Positions 7,775 to 16,692 of a DNA stretch of 64,000 nucleotides are shown here, in pieces. This DNA is from Fibrobacteraceae bacterium (GTDB taxonomy: Bacteria > Fibrobacterota > Fibrobacteria > Fibrobacterales > Fibrobacteraceae), in assembly GCA_017631885.1 (NCBI GenBank), contig JAGBSH010000031.1, positions 1 through 64,000 of the forward strand. Direction: 5' to 3'. Both the position numbers and the translations under genes were made by a program. The stretch's first letter is position 1, and each line of letters starts with the position of its first letter. The notes beneath the pieces are model-generated. The model had not been told where the DNA came from. It saw nothing but the letters and a program-made list of their open reading frames with translations, and made no database searches.

Positions 7775-8724
7775 AAAGTCTCCACCGTAAATGGTACTGA
7801 ATCTTTTTGCGGCATAGAACGGCGAATTATCCACATATTAGAAATACCTTCTACCATTTCATCTGCGCCATAAAGCGTTTTTTCACCGACTTCAATAAAT
7901 CCTGAAAGTGAATTAGCAACGCCGTCAAAATTTGTCATTAAAGTATCCATGCGGTTAAACATCCCGTCCATAGAATTAAAAACTCCATTCAACTGCGCCG
8001 GGATATCTTTTACACCTGTAACAACTGTTTGTAAATCACCCACTAAAGTATCTGTTTTAGATAAAAGTATCGGTAAATGGCCATCTAATGAATAAAGCAA
8101 ATGAGACCCCACACGAGTCATATTATCAAGCCGTGTAAGTTGCGTACTAATATTTGTATAAAATGATTTTGAGCCAAGTAGGGCGCCAAGCGTGGTACTT
8201 GTATCCATCACATAAGTCACAATGGTATCTACTACATCAACTAAATCTCCGACCCGAGTCAACAACTCATTTGCTGTTTCTAAAACTGTTTCTAAATCCT
8301 GAGCCTGACCCGCAGTAATAGTATCACCATCATTTAAAATATTACCAGCTCTTGCTACTTCTACGTTAACTACGCGTGAAGAAATCACGTTTTGGTCACG
8401 AATAGCAAATACTTTAGCACTATCTGTTATCCAGTTCTGGTATTTTTTTTGGAGAGTGAGTTCGAGCCAAACGCCTCTTGAGTCAAGAGTGACATTAGAG
8501 ATTTTACCCACTTCCACACCACTTATCTGGACTTTTGTGCCTACGTTTAAACCAAGTGCTTTTTCAAAACGGCTGTGGAGTTTGTATTCTTCAACCCCAA
8601 TCATGCCAGAATTAAAAAGTTTAACGTACAAGACAATTCCAACCACCATTAAAGCAAACATAAGGAAGGCTCCAACAAGTAAGCCTGAAAGTTCCATCCA
8701 ATTTATGTGTTTTAGTGGTCGCAT
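7768..8724 (-). CDS. mlaD: MlaD-like MCE-domain protein of a lipid ABC transporter
   Basis: MCE proteins form hexameric lipid-binding rings attached to an inner-membrane ABC transporter and move phospholipids between the membranes. This 318-residue protein has one N-terminal membrane segment (about 13-36), one MCE domain at about 45-130 (GLNVGTKVQISGVEVGKI, IRDQNVISSRVVNVEV), and a long helical C-terminal region with no predicted membrane span. That tail is longer than in the E. coli protein and resembles MCE proteins with needle-like helical extensions. It follows mlaE and mlaF on the same strand and overlaps the next gene. Confidence 0.85.
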   Translation of the reverse strand: MRPLKHINWMELSGLLVGAFLMFALMVVGIVLYVKLFNSGMIGVEEYKLHSRFEKALGLNVGTKVQISGVEVGKISNVTLDSRGVWLELTLQKKYQNWITDSAKVFAIRDQNVISSRVVNVEVARAGNILNDGDTITAGQAQDLETVLETANELLTRVGDLVDVVDTIVTYVMDTSTTLGALLGSKSFYTNISTQLTRLDNMTRVGSHLLYSLDGHLPILLSKTDTLVGDLQTVVTGVKDIPAQLNGVFNSMDGMFNRMDTLMTNFDGVANSLSGFIEVGEKTLYGADEMVEGISNMWIIRRSMPQKDSVPFTVETLW

Positions 8725-8752
8725 ATTACTTTAAAATATATAAAATCAATTC

Positions 8753-9586
8753 TTAATACAACCCGTCCCGCTTTTGTAAATCACGAAAGAGTTGAACTGC
8801 AAAAACTTCTTTTGAATGGAGCCAATAATCAAAAGAATGTGGCTCTGTTAAAGTTTTATTGTGTAAAAATATCAAATTAGCATCTAGTTCGTCGGCCATA
8901 CGCAAATCATGAGTCACAATAATAATCGATGTTTGGAACAAACTTCGCATATTATCAATCAAAGGCAATAAATTTCGTCTGTTATAATTATCAAGACCGG
9001 CGGTAGGTTCATCTAACAAAAGAAGTTTTGGATCCATCACCCAAGAACGTGCAATCGCTACGCGTTTTAACATACCAGCACTCAAAGTATGTGGAAAATT
9101 TGTTGCGACAGAACTTACGCGCATTAAATCCAAAGCCATATTTACTTTTTCCGATATTTCTTTTTCTGTGCCTCGCCTATGATAACGTAATGGAAGAGCG
9201 ACATTGTCTCGAACAGTCAAATTTGAAATCAACGCTCCATTTTGCAAAACCAAACCAACTTGACGTAAAGCAATTTCTAACGCTGAATGTTTTTCTTTAG
9301 GTAGATATTCTCCGAAGTAGAAAAAATTCCCTGAATCTGGTTTTTCAAGACCAGCAATTAATCGGAGCAATAAACTTTTCCCTTGCCCAGAAGGCCCTCC
9401 AATACAAAGTGTTTCTCCTGGGTTTAAAGACAAATTAATATTCTCTAAAATATGGCGACTAGAAAGTGTTGAAAAACGAAATAGATTACCGAAAATTTTT
9501 GATATGACGTTTTTACCAGCAGAAGCTTGCCGCAAAGTTTCATAAACGCTAAAATTCAAATTTTCTATTCGTAAAACTTCTGCCAT
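8753..9586 (-). CDS. mlaF: MlaF-like ATPase of the MCE lipid transporter
   Basis: This 277-residue ABC ATPase powers the MCE transporter. It has Walker A GGPSGQGKS (63-71), a signature written LSAGM instead of LSGGQ followed by LKRVAIARS, Walker B LLLLDEPTAGLD, and a switch His in IIVTHDLRMA. A stretch of about 25 residues near the start (residues 20-45) is longer than in E. coli MlaF. The gene begins one base after the mlaE stop and precedes mlaD, which fixes its role by context. Confidence 0.87.
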   Translation of the reverse strand: MAEVLRIENLNFSVYETLRQASAGKNVISKIFGNLFRFSTLSSRHILENINLSLNPGETLCIGGPSGQGKSLLLRLIAGLEKPDSGNFFYFGEYLPKEKHSALEIALRQVGLVLQNGALISNLTVRDNVALPLRYHRRGTEKEISEKVNMALDLMRVSSVATNFPHTLSAGMLKRVAIARSWVMDPKLLLLDEPTAGLDNYNRRNLLPLIDNMRSLFQTSIIIVTHDLRMADELDANLIFLHNKTLTEPHSFDYWLHSKEVFAVQLFRDLQKRDGLY

Positions 9587-9587
9587 A

Positions 9588-10454
9588 TTAAATAATCTTA
9601 GAAAGTTCTCCCATATACTGGAATATATAGAATACAGAAAGCAGAGCGTCAGCTATCACTATGTATAAAAACGAATAAATAACAGAACGAGAAGTAGCTT
9701 TTGGCAAATTACGGAAATCACGTTCAACACGCAAACCTTGATAACAAGCATTTATCACAATAATTATTGCAAAGACACAAGGTTTTATAACCATCATTAT
9801 AAAATCAGTATAAGTCAAAGCGTTTACTAAAGAATTAAACAGATAATGCCAAGTTAACTGAACGTTAGCCGCTTGCCCAAGAATCATAACAAAAAATTTT
9901 GAAATTAAAAAGCCCATGCCAAGAGAAGAAATGCAAAAACAAACACTCATTATAAATACCGCAACCACACCACCAAGTAGTGATGGCATAACAAGGTAAC
10001 GAATTGGACTAATTCCCATAGAAGAAAGCGCATCTATTTCAGAATTGATTTGCATATTACCAAGCATTGTTGCTAAAGCAGAGCCACTTCGACCAGCAAT
10101 TAAGAACGCTGTAAAAATAGGTCCAAGTTCACGTACAATAATTACAGCCAAAACATTACCAATCACATTGGCAAAGCCTACTTTACTCATAATGGACATC
10201 GTTTCAACAATAACAACCGTGCCAAAAAGAGAAGCAACAATAAAAAGAATGGGAAAAATTTCTACACCCGTAAAAAAAGTTTGCAATACAACATTACGGA
10301 AATCCGTTCTTAAATTTCTATTCTCTGAAAAAAAGGAAAGTATCGTTTGAACAAATAATGAAAATAATTTACCAGGCGTTGTTTTTAAAAACGATTCGCC
10401 TAACCAATTAAAAAACTTTCCTATAAAACTTAGTGTAGATTTGTTGTCTTGCAT
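9588..10454 (-). CDS. mlaE: MlaE-like permease of the MCE lipid transporter
   Basis: The 288-residue inner-membrane protein carries the MlaE/YrbE signature: GVEIFPILFIVASLFG, VIVRELGPIFTAFLIAGRSGSA and EIDALSSMGISPIRYLVMP, with about five membrane segments. It forms the dimeric core that accepts lipid from the MCE ring. The ATG at 10454 abuts the engB stop (TAAATG) and has GGAG six bases upstream. Together with mlaF and mlaD it makes a three-gene transporter without mlaB or mlaC in the window. Confidence 0.88.
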   Translation of the reverse strand: MQDNKSTLSFIGKFFNWLGESFLKTTPGKLFSLFVQTILSFFSENRNLRTDFRNVVLQTFFTGVEIFPILFIVASLFGTVVIVETMSIMSKVGFANVIGNVLAVIIVRELGPIFTAFLIAGRSGSALATMLGNMQINSEIDALSSMGISPIRYLVMPSLLGGVVAVFIMSVCFCISSLGMGFLISKFFVMILGQAANVQLTWHYLFNSLVNALTYTDFIMMVIKPCVFAIIIVINACYQGLRVERDFRNLPKATSRSVIYSFLYIVIADALLSVFYIFQYMGELSKII

Positions 10455-11066
10455 TTAAAACTCCACACTAACAGCTTTCAAAACTTCATTCCACAATTCC
10501 TTTAGTCCTGTTTTCTTTAAAGAACTTACAGCTAAAGGTAATGTTTCTAATCCAAAACGTTCTTGCATTAACTTTCTGTTTTTAGCAAATTCTGATTGAT
10601 TTACTTTATCTCGTTTGCTTGCAACAATTAAAACCGGACAGCCTGCATTACGAATGTGTTCAACCGTTTCAATATCTATCGGAGTCCCTGCGTGACGAAT
10701 ATCAACAAGGTAAATTACGCCTTTTAAATCTTCTGCACCTTCTATATACTGGCGAATCGAATTTTCCATTTGTTCTTGTTTGGAAAAACTCACTTTAGCA
10801 TACCCCACACCAGGTAAATCAACAATGTAAAAAGCATTGTTGATTTCAAAGAAATTGATTTCTCTTGTTTTACCAGGAGTTGCACTCACCTTCACTAAAT
10901 TTTTCTTACCAGTTAAAGCATTCAATAAAGAAGATTTACCAACATTAGACCTACCTAAAAAAGCAATTTGTGGCAAACGTTCTTTGGGCAAATCTTTTAA
11001 AGAAACTGCACTTTTTACAAACCTTGCCGAAGGATACTGATAAACTGTTTTTTGATTTTCTATCAT
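10455..11066 (-). CDS. engB: Ribosome-assembly GTPase EngB (YihA/YsxC)
   Basis: EngB is a small GTPase that assists assembly of the large ribosomal subunit. The 203-residue protein has G1 GRSNVGKSS (38-46), a G2 Thr in ATPGKTREINFF, G3 DLPGVGYA and G4 SKRDK. Length is typical. The ATG overlaps the recR stop as ATGA, so it is translationally coupled to recR. Confidence 0.93.
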   Translation of the reverse strand: MIENQKTVYQYPSARFVKSAVSLKDLPKERLPQIAFLGRSNVGKSSLLNALTGKKNLVKVSATPGKTREINFFEINNAFYIVDLPGVGYAKVSFSKQEQMENSIRQYIEGAEDLKGVIYLVDIRHAGTPIDIETVEHIRNAGCPVLIVASKRDKVNQSEFAKNRKLMQERFGLETLPLAVSSLKKTGLKELWNEVLKAVSVEF

Positions 11067-11656
11067 AACATGTTCCTTCCTTCAAATGCTTTAAGCATAG
11101 TAATTTCATCAACAAATTCCAAATCGCTTCCCATTGGAATTCCACGAGCAAGGCGAGTACATTTAACTGGTAAATCAGACATCAATCTGTCTATCAGAAG
11201 CATTGTACTTTCTGCTTCTGGACTTGAACCTAAAGCTAAAATAAGTTCTTCAATATTTTCCTCTTGAACTCTTTTAACTAATTTTGTTAAATGTAATTTT
11301 TCTGGGCCAACTCCATCTAATGGCGAAAGCACACCACCTAAAACAAAATATAAACCTTGATAAATGCCTGAGCGTTCAAAGGGTAAAACATCTGAAGGCT
11401 TTTCAACAACACAAATACTTTTCGCCCCAACTCTTTCACAACACACAGAGCATATTTCTGTGTCTGTATACAAATAACATTTAGAACATGGTCTTACTTT
11501 TATTGATACTTCTTTTAATCTATCGGCAAAGCGTTCAATATCTTGCTTTGGTTTTTGCAACAAATGATAAGCAAGACGCCGCGCTGTTTTTTTCCCGATG
11601 CCTGGAAGCGAAGCAAATTCTTGAACTAATTGTTCTAAACTAAAAGGTTCAAGCAT
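11063..11656 (-). CDS. recR: Recombination mediator protein RecR
   Basis: RecR works with RecO (and RecF) to load RecA on SSB-coated single-stranded DNA at gaps. The 197-residue protein has the N-terminal helix-hairpin-helix (LPGIGKKTARRLAYHL), a zinc finger with Cys57, Cys60, Cys69 and Cys72, and a Toprim domain (CVVEKPSDVLPFE) ending in LARGIPMGSDLEFVD. It overlaps the EAL-HDOD gene by eight bases and engB by four. Confidence 0.95.
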   Translation of the reverse strand: MLEPFSLEQLVQEFASLPGIGKKTARRLAYHLLQKPKQDIERFADRLKEVSIKVRPCSKCYLYTDTEICSVCCERVGAKSICVVEKPSDVLPFERSGIYQGLYFVLGGVLSPLDGVGPEKLHLTKLVKRVQEENIEELILALGSSPEAESTMLLIDRLMSDLPVKCTRLARGIPMGSDLEFVDEITMLKAFEGRNML

Positions 11657-12881
11657 AAGCAGCCCATGTATAAGCGTTTTCTACACAAATTTTCAAAACA
11701 AACGATTTCAAAGAAAGTTGCGTTAAACTATCAGAAATTTCTTCTTGACAATCTTTTTCCATAGCATCTGTTAAACGCAATATCAAACCAAGTTGGCCAC
11801 GATATTGCAAGCCGTCTTTTATTGCGTCAGAAAGATTCAACTTAGAAATGAGAGAATCTAATGAAACATTAGACAAAGCTTCTAAACGACTCAATACCCC
11901 AAGCAAAAAAGCATCGGCACAAAAATTTTCAGTTGCATTCGGAATAAAAGCCGCTATGTTTTCCATAAACTTTGCTCTATGAGAAACATTTCTAAACAAA
12001 GCTGAATCTCTAGAATCTGAATCGGCAGAAGAACGCGAATAAAGTAAAAGCATCAACCATTCATGTAAACGACGAATCCCTATCCACTCAATGATTTCTT
12101 GAATAGAACGGTTTTCCACTTGCCGTAATACATTACCGGTAACAGCATAACGCAAAAGGCTCTCTTTAATTTCTGGATAATTTTCTATTTCTTTACATAA
12201 AAGACCAAGCGTTGGTTCTTTGCGTAAAAGCCTGAGTAAAGAAAGTATCGCTTGAGTTTCTGCCGGAACAAAATTCCCGGTTAAAATTTCTGGCCTTGCA
12301 AAAAAGAATCCTTGAAAATAATCATAACCTTCATCTAAACATTCTTGAAATGTAGATTCAGTTTCAACTTTTTCTGCTAAAAGCGAAATTCCCAATTTTC
12401 TAAAATAAGAAACAGCCTCTTTTCTTTGCGTCAAAGTATTATTAACAAGGTCAATTTTTATGTAAGACAAATAAGGAAAAATCGGACTGAAAAGACGGCA
12501 ATTTTCTTCTGTATAAACAAAGTCATCTAAAGCTATTTCAAACCCTTTGTATTTTAAAGAAGCAACTGCCGCTACTATAGTTTCATCGGGTATAACATCT
12601 TCTAAAATTTCTAAGACAAAATGCTTTGCATCAAGTAAACTCGTTATGTTTCCTAAAAGCATTTCTCTATTGCAATTGATGAATCCCTTATGAGAACCAA
12701 GCAAAGCTTGCAATCCAATTCCATTTAATGCGTTTTCTAAAACATTCGCCGTTGCCGCTATAGCGCTTCGGATAATAGCAGAATCTTTTTTAGGCGAATC
12801 GCGAAACAACAATTCAAACGCAAACAGTTTACCTGTTTTGTCTAATATAGGTTGTCTTGCTAAATAAACGCTAGAATCCAT
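11649..12881 (-). CDS. EAL-HDOD signalling protein (YuxH-like)
   Basis: The 410-residue protein joins an EAL-like domain (about 1-200) to an HDOD domain (about 200-390). The opening VYLARQPILDKTGKLFAFELLFRD is typical of the YuxH/EAL-HDOD family, where ELLFR replaces the catalytic EAL/EVL motif. The usual DDFG loop reads ALDDFVYTEE. Such proteins often lack phosphodiesterase activity and act as protein-interaction modules in motility, adhesion or stress signalling. It lies between hisG and recR. Catalytic activity towards cyclic di-GMP is doubtful from the motifs. Confidence 0.82.
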   Translation of the reverse strand: MDSSVYLARQPILDKTGKLFAFELLFRDSPKKDSAIIRSAIAATANVLENALNGIGLQALLGSHKGFINCNREMLLGNITSLLDAKHFVLEILEDVIPDETIVAAVASLKYKGFEIALDDFVYTEENCRLFSPIFPYLSYIKIDLVNNTLTQRKEAVSYFRKLGISLLAEKVETESTFQECLDEGYDYFQGFFFARPEILTGNFVPAETQAILSLLRLLRKEPTLGLLCKEIENYPEIKESLLRYAVTGNVLRQVENRSIQEIIEWIGIRRLHEWLMLLLYSRSSADSDSRDSALFRNVSHRAKFMENIAAFIPNATENFCADAFLLGVLSRLEALSNVSLDSLISKLNLSDAIKDGLQYRGQLGLILRLTDAMEKDCQEEISDSLTQLSLKSFVLKICVENAYTWAAYA

Positions 12882-12891
12882 TTTTATCTTT

Positions 12892-13731
12892 TTAAATACG
12901 TGCTGATTTTATTGCAAACAATAAAATGCTACGGCAACCTATTTTCCATAATTGGTCCATAATGCCATTTGCTTCTTCTTGAGAAACCATCGCTTTCACA
13001 GCATACCAATCGCGACCATGTAATTTGGAAATAGTTGGTGCATCTAAACCTGGAGTAAGCTCACAAGCTTTGGATAAAAGTTCAGAAGGTACATCGTATT
13101 CAATCATCATATAAGACTGAGCAACTAATTTACCTTCTATACGGCGAACTAATGTGTGAACTTCTTCAAGATCTTGTTTTTGTGGATGACAGAAAAGGGC
13201 CGCGTTACTGCGGAAAAGCGGTTCACCTAAAATACGTAACCCAGCTTGTTTTAAAGTCGTTCCTGTTTCAACAACATCAACAACTGCATCTGCAACACCA
13301 AGACTGACAGAAATTTCAACAGCACCTTCTAAAACAACTGTATCCATTTCCTTTTGGTAAAAAGTATTTACGATATTTGGAAAACTTGTTGCAATTGTTG
13401 CCGTTTTTAAATCTTCTAATGTTTGTACCGGACTATTTTCTGGAACAGCTGCACACATTTTAGAAGCACCAAATGGCAAATCCAAAACTTTAACAGCCGG
13501 GCTTTTGGCTTCGGCATTAAAATCCATTCCTGTAATGCCTGCGTCTATAATCCCACGACCGACATACATCGGGATATCACTTGGGCGCAAAAAGAAAAAC
13601 TCTATTCCATTTTTTGAATCTATTTGTGTCAGAGTTTTGTATGGCTTAGATGCTTTATAACCACAAGCTTTCAATAATTCTTGAGTGGGTTCAAAAAGCA
13701 TGCCCTTATTTGGTAAAGCAACTTTAATCAT
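12892..13731 (-). CDS. hisG: ATP phosphoribosyltransferase, long form HisG
   Basis: HisG condenses ATP with PRPP in the first, feedback-inhibited step of histidine synthesis. At 279 residues it is the long form with a C-terminal ACT-like regulatory domain, so it should not need HisZ. Visible motifs include LPNKGMLFEP, RPSDIPMYVGRGIIDAGITG and the PRPP-binding loop VVDVVETGTTLKQAGL. It overlaps hisE as ATGA, and with it forms a split two-gene histidine unit away from the other his genes. Confidence 0.93.
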   Translation of the reverse strand: MIKVALPNKGMLFEPTQELLKACGYKASKPYKTLTQIDSKNGIEFFFLRPSDIPMYVGRGIIDAGITGMDFNAEAKSPAVKVLDLPFGASKMCAAVPENSPVQTLEDLKTATIATSFPNIVNTFYQKEMDTVVLEGAVEISVSLGVADAVVDVVETGTTLKQAGLRILGEPLFRSNAALFCHPQKQDLEEVHTLVRRIEGKLVAQSYMMIEYDVPSELLSKACELTPGLDAPTISKLHGRDWYAVKAMVSQEEANGIMDQLWKIGCRSILLFAIKSARI

Positions 13732-13988
13732 AATTTTTTATAAACCTCTTCAAGTGTAAGGCCTTTTTCTGCCATCATCACTGCTACATAATAAAGCACT
13801 TGTGAAAGTTCTAATGCTTGGTCATCACGAGATTCAAACCGAGCTGCCATCCATGATTCAGCAGCTTCTTCAACGAGTTTTTTCCCTATCGCATGAGCCC
13901 CTTTACGAAAAAGTTCCGTTGTTCCCTTTCCTTCGGGCATTTCTTGCTTGCGTTTACAAGCAAGTTCATACATTTCTTCAAAAGTCAT
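13728..13988 (-). CDS. hisE: Phosphoribosyl-ATP pyrophosphatase HisE
   Basis: HisE hydrolyses phosphoribosyl-ATP to phosphoribosyl-AMP, the second step of histidine synthesis. The 86-residue all-alpha protein shows the metal-binding pattern KLVEEAAESWMAA and a second acidic helix (DDQALELSQVLYYVAVMM). It is a stand-alone HisE, not fused to HisI. It is the first gene of the run hisE-hisG-EAL/HDOD-recR-engB. Confidence 0.9.
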   Translation of the reverse strand: MTFEEMYELACKRKQEMPEGKGTTELFRKGAHAIGKKLVEEAAESWMAARFESRDDQALELSQVLYYVAVMMAEKGLTLEEVYKKL

Positions 13989-14068
13989 ATAAACCTCTTT
14001 TCACCTTTAAAAGTTCTACACAACAAAGGCATTTCATGGATTTAAAAAGAAAAATAGAAATTTTGAAA

Positions 14069-14746
14069 CTACTTGTGTTCTACCATTACACAGAAAAGTT
14101 CCTGCCCGGCCTTTGCATACTTTTCTTCAAATGCCGTTTCTGGGATTTCAGACTGAAAAATGTGCTTTGATACCGAAAGAGGCATTTTTAACATATCGCC
14201 TGCTAAAACAGAAGCCATTGCAAATTCTTCTGCATAAATTCCCCAATTAGTCCGCAATTCGGTTTTAGGAGCAAGTTTCAAAAGAGTCGGAAAAATCGGA
14301 TGAAAATGGAACCGGCGTGTAGCTTCTGACGCTTTAGGCCAAGGGTTTGGGTAATAAAGAGCGTGAAATTTTATTTCCCATTTATTTTCAAGAACTAGAC
14401 GCCAAAAATCCAAAAGTTCTGCCCGGACCCACATTAGATTTTCACAAGGTTTTCCAGAACGAGAAAGGCGTACTTCTGATTTATCAATGCCAATAACCGT
14501 ACATTCAGGAAATTTTTGGGCTAAAACTTGTGTACTTCGCCCTGTTCCACAACCAGAATCCAAGACAATTGGACAAGCCCGTTTTTCAATAAATGTTTCC
14601 ACTTCAAAAAAAGCTTTTCTTGTATGTTCAGCAATTGGGCGTAAATATTGCGTATTTACATAACGCATTACCCATTCTTTTAAATTTTCATGAGGGCCTT
14701 CTTGATTAGAAAAAACTTTTTTGACTGCATTTTTATCCATTTCCAT
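14069..14746 (-). CDS. TrmB-like tRNA (guanine-N7) methyltransferase family protein
   Basis: The 225-residue protein has a Rossmann methyltransferase core: motif I VLDSGCGTGRST, IGIDKSEVRLSR, and the motif YYPNPWPKASEATRRFHFHPIF that resembles the F-P-D-P-W-P-K block of TrmB, with Asn replacing the usual Asp. ETAFEEKYAKAGQ near the end recalls the TrmB T-x-F/Y-E-x-K/R block. TrmB methylates G46 of tRNA. The Asp-to-Asn change means it may be a paralogue with another target. An 80-base gap separates it from hisE. Confidence 0.7.
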   Translation of the reverse strand: MEMDKNAVKKVFSNQEGPHENLKEWVMRYVNTQYLRPIAEHTRKAFFEVETFIEKRACPIVLDSGCGTGRSTQVLAQKFPECTVIGIDKSEVRLSRSGKPCENLMWVRAELLDFWRLVLENKWEIKFHALYYPNPWPKASEATRRFHFHPIFPTLLKLAPKTELRTNWGIYAEEFAMASVLAGDMLKMPLSVSKHIFQSEIPETAFEEKYAKAGQELFCVMVEHK

Positions 14747-14905
14747 AACTTAGAAACATAAAAAAAACTCGCCAATAAAATTTTCAAAAATCAATAAAGT
14801 AAAAAGAATTAAAAAAAGACCCAAATTTCAATCCTGTTTACCAAAGAATACAAAAAAATCTTAAAAATTTCCCTTTCTGCTAAATATGATTATACATTCT
14901 TACAC

Positions 14906-14919
14906 AAAGGAATTCCTTT
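14906..14919. promoter_or_regulatory. Perfect palindrome in the GH9 upstream region
   Basis: AAAGGAATTCCTTT is a perfect 14-base palindrome ending 19 bases before the GH9 start codon and ten bases before its ribosome site (AAGAGGA). It could be an operator or a small mRNA hairpin. A TATGAT/TATACA stretch just upstream is a possible -10 element, but no clear -35 was found. Confidence 0.3.
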
Positions 14920-14938
14920 ATCTTTTTTAAGAGGATTT

Positions 14939-16645
14939 ATGAAAAAAATTATTCTTTTACCTCTCGCGGCTTCTATCACCTCTTTTGCCGCTATGCCAGC
15001 AATAAACCAATTAGGATTTGCTCCCAAAGCCGAAAAACAGGTTGTGATTCCTGGAAATGACGCTAGTCCTTTAGAAGTTATTGATTTAAAAACTGGAAAA
15101 CCTGTTTTGACAGTTAAAGCGCCTTATGTTGGCGAATGGGATGCTAGTGGAGAAGAAACGCAGGTTTTTGATTTTTCAAGCATAAAAAAAACGGGGACTT
15201 ATCGTTTACGCCGTTCCAATGAATTTTTAGGGACACCTTTTGAAATTCAAGAATCACCTTATATTGATTTAACCAAAGGTGCTTTAAAATGGTTTTATTA
15301 CCAACGTGCCGGTTTGAATCTTGAAGCAAAATACGCTGGTAAATGGGCAAGAGCCAAAGGCCACCCAGATAATAAAGCTAAAGTTTATGGCGAAAAAAGA
15401 ACTATAGATAGCCCTAAAGGCTGGTATGACGCTGGTGATTATGGCAAGTACATTGTTAATTCTGGTATTACCGTATTTACATTACTTGAGCTCTACGAAC
15501 ATTTCCCAAAAACTTTTGATTCCCTTTCATGGAACATCCCAACAGAGCATTCTAAACACCCAGACCTTTTAGAAGAAATTCGTTGGAATTTAGATTGGAT
15601 GCTTTCTATGCAAGATAAAGATGGTGGCGTATTCCATAAACTCACATCGCTTAAATTCTGCGGTTCTATTATGCCAGAACAAGATCTCGCAGAACGTTTT
15701 GCTATCGGTAAAAATACTGTTGCGACTTTAGACTTTGCTGCTGTTATGGCACAAGCCGCTTATGTTTATAAAAATATTGACGCTCCTTATGCAAAAAAAA
15801 TGCTGAGTGCAGCAGAAAAAGCTTATGCTTGGGCAAAAGCCAATCCTAAAATCATTTATGAACAGCCAAGTGATGTAGAAACAGGTTCTTACGTTCACAA
15901 GTCTGAAGATGCTTTAGATGAATTCCGTTTTGCTGCAAGTGAACTCTATCGAACAACGGGTAAAAAAGAATATCTTGACGAACTAAAACAGAACCCATTT
16001 AATCCGAACGGACCTTGGTGGGGAGACGTTAACTTCCTTGGCATTTACCGCATCGCTTTAGACAAAAAAACATTTGGAGATTCTCTTTCTAATGCGGCAC
16101 AAAAAATCCTTTTAAATGAAGCGGATAACTTAACAAAAGAAGGCGATACTTCTGCATACAGATTACCAATGCACCCATGGAACTGGAACTGGGGTTCAAA
16201 TAGTGCTGTAGCTAATAATGGCATCATTTTGTTGCACGCTTACTATTTAACGGGTAAACGTGATTATTTAGATGGAGCTCAGCAGACATTAGATTATTTG
16301 CTAGGGAAAAATCCATTTCAACTTTCTTATGTAACTGGCTTTGGTGTTCGTAGCCCTAAAAATCCACACCACCGTCCAAGTGAAGCTGATTATGTTGACA
16401 ATCCTGTGCCAGGTATGCTTGTAGGAGGTCCTCATTTAGGCAAACAAGATATTGGTCCTGAAAACTGGAAATGTGATGATTATGCTCAGGCAAATAAACC
16501 GGCTTTAGCTTACGCTGACGAACGTTGTAGCTATGCAACAAACGAAGTGGCTATTAACTGGAATGCGCCTCTTGCTTATTTAGCCGGGGCTTTACATTCT
16601 ATTTATAATGGTTATGGCTATTTAAATGGAAAAGGTTTAAAATAA
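14939..16645 (+). CDS. Secreted glycoside hydrolase family 9 cellulase
   Basis: GH9 enzymes cleave beta-1,4-glucan with inversion. The 568-residue protein has a signal peptide (about 1-18, ending SFAAMPA), an N-terminal Ig-like CelD_N domain (about 20-105) and an (alpha/alpha)6 catalytic domain. The catalytic-base motif is GWYDAGDYGKY (two Asp). The C-terminal block YATNEVAINWNAPL carries the acid Glu, and NPHHRPS is the conserved His/Arg loop. No carbohydrate-binding module or T9SS-type tail follows, so it may remain periplasmic or be exported otherwise. The start follows AAGAGGA. It is transcribed alone and converges on a CBM-like lipoprotein gene, with a shared terminator. Confidence 0.94.
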   Translation: MKKIILLPLAASITSFAAMPAINQLGFAPKAEKQVVIPGNDASPLEVIDLKTGKPVLTVKAPYVGEWDASGEETQVFDFSSIKKTGTYRLRRSNEFLGTPFEIQESPYIDLTKGALKWFYYQRAGLNLEAKYAGKWARAKGHPDNKAKVYGEKRTIDSPKGWYDAGDYGKYIVNSGITVFTLLELYEHFPKTFDSLSWNIPTEHSKHPDLLEEIRWNLDWMLSMQDKDGGVFHKLTSLKFCGSIMPEQDLAERFAIGKNTVATLDFAAVMAQAAYVYKNIDAPYAKKMLSAAEKAYAWAKANPKIIYEQPSDVETGSYVHKSEDALDEFRFAASELYRTTGKKEYLDELKQNPFNPNGPWWGDVNFLGIYRIALDKKTFGDSLSNAAQKILLNEADNLTKEGDTSAYRLPMHPWNWNWGSNSAVANNGIILLHAYYLTGKRDYLDGAQQTLDYLLGKNPFQLSYVTGFGVRSPKNPHHRPSEADYVDNPVPGMLVGGPHLGKQDIGPENWKCDDYAQANKPALAYADERCSYATNEVAINWNAPLAYLAGALHSIYNGYGYLNGKGLK

Positions 16646-16659
16646 CATCTATTCAAAAC

Positions 16660-16692
16660 AAAAAGAATCCATAATTTATGGATTCTTTTTTT
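16660..16692. terminator. Bidirectional terminator between GH9 and the converging lipoprotein gene
   Basis: Fourteen-base perfect arms (16660-16673 and 16677-16690, core GAATCCATA / TATGGATTC) enclose a three-base loop and are flanked by A-runs and T-runs. It works for GH9 on the plus strand and sits directly next to the stop codon of the minus-strand gene at 16691. Confidence 0.85.

Noticed and set aside
11649-12881. Active cyclic di-GMP phosphodiesterase
   Set aside because: The catalytic EAL motif is ELLFR and the DDFG loop is altered, as in EAL-HDOD proteins that are mostly non-catalytic.
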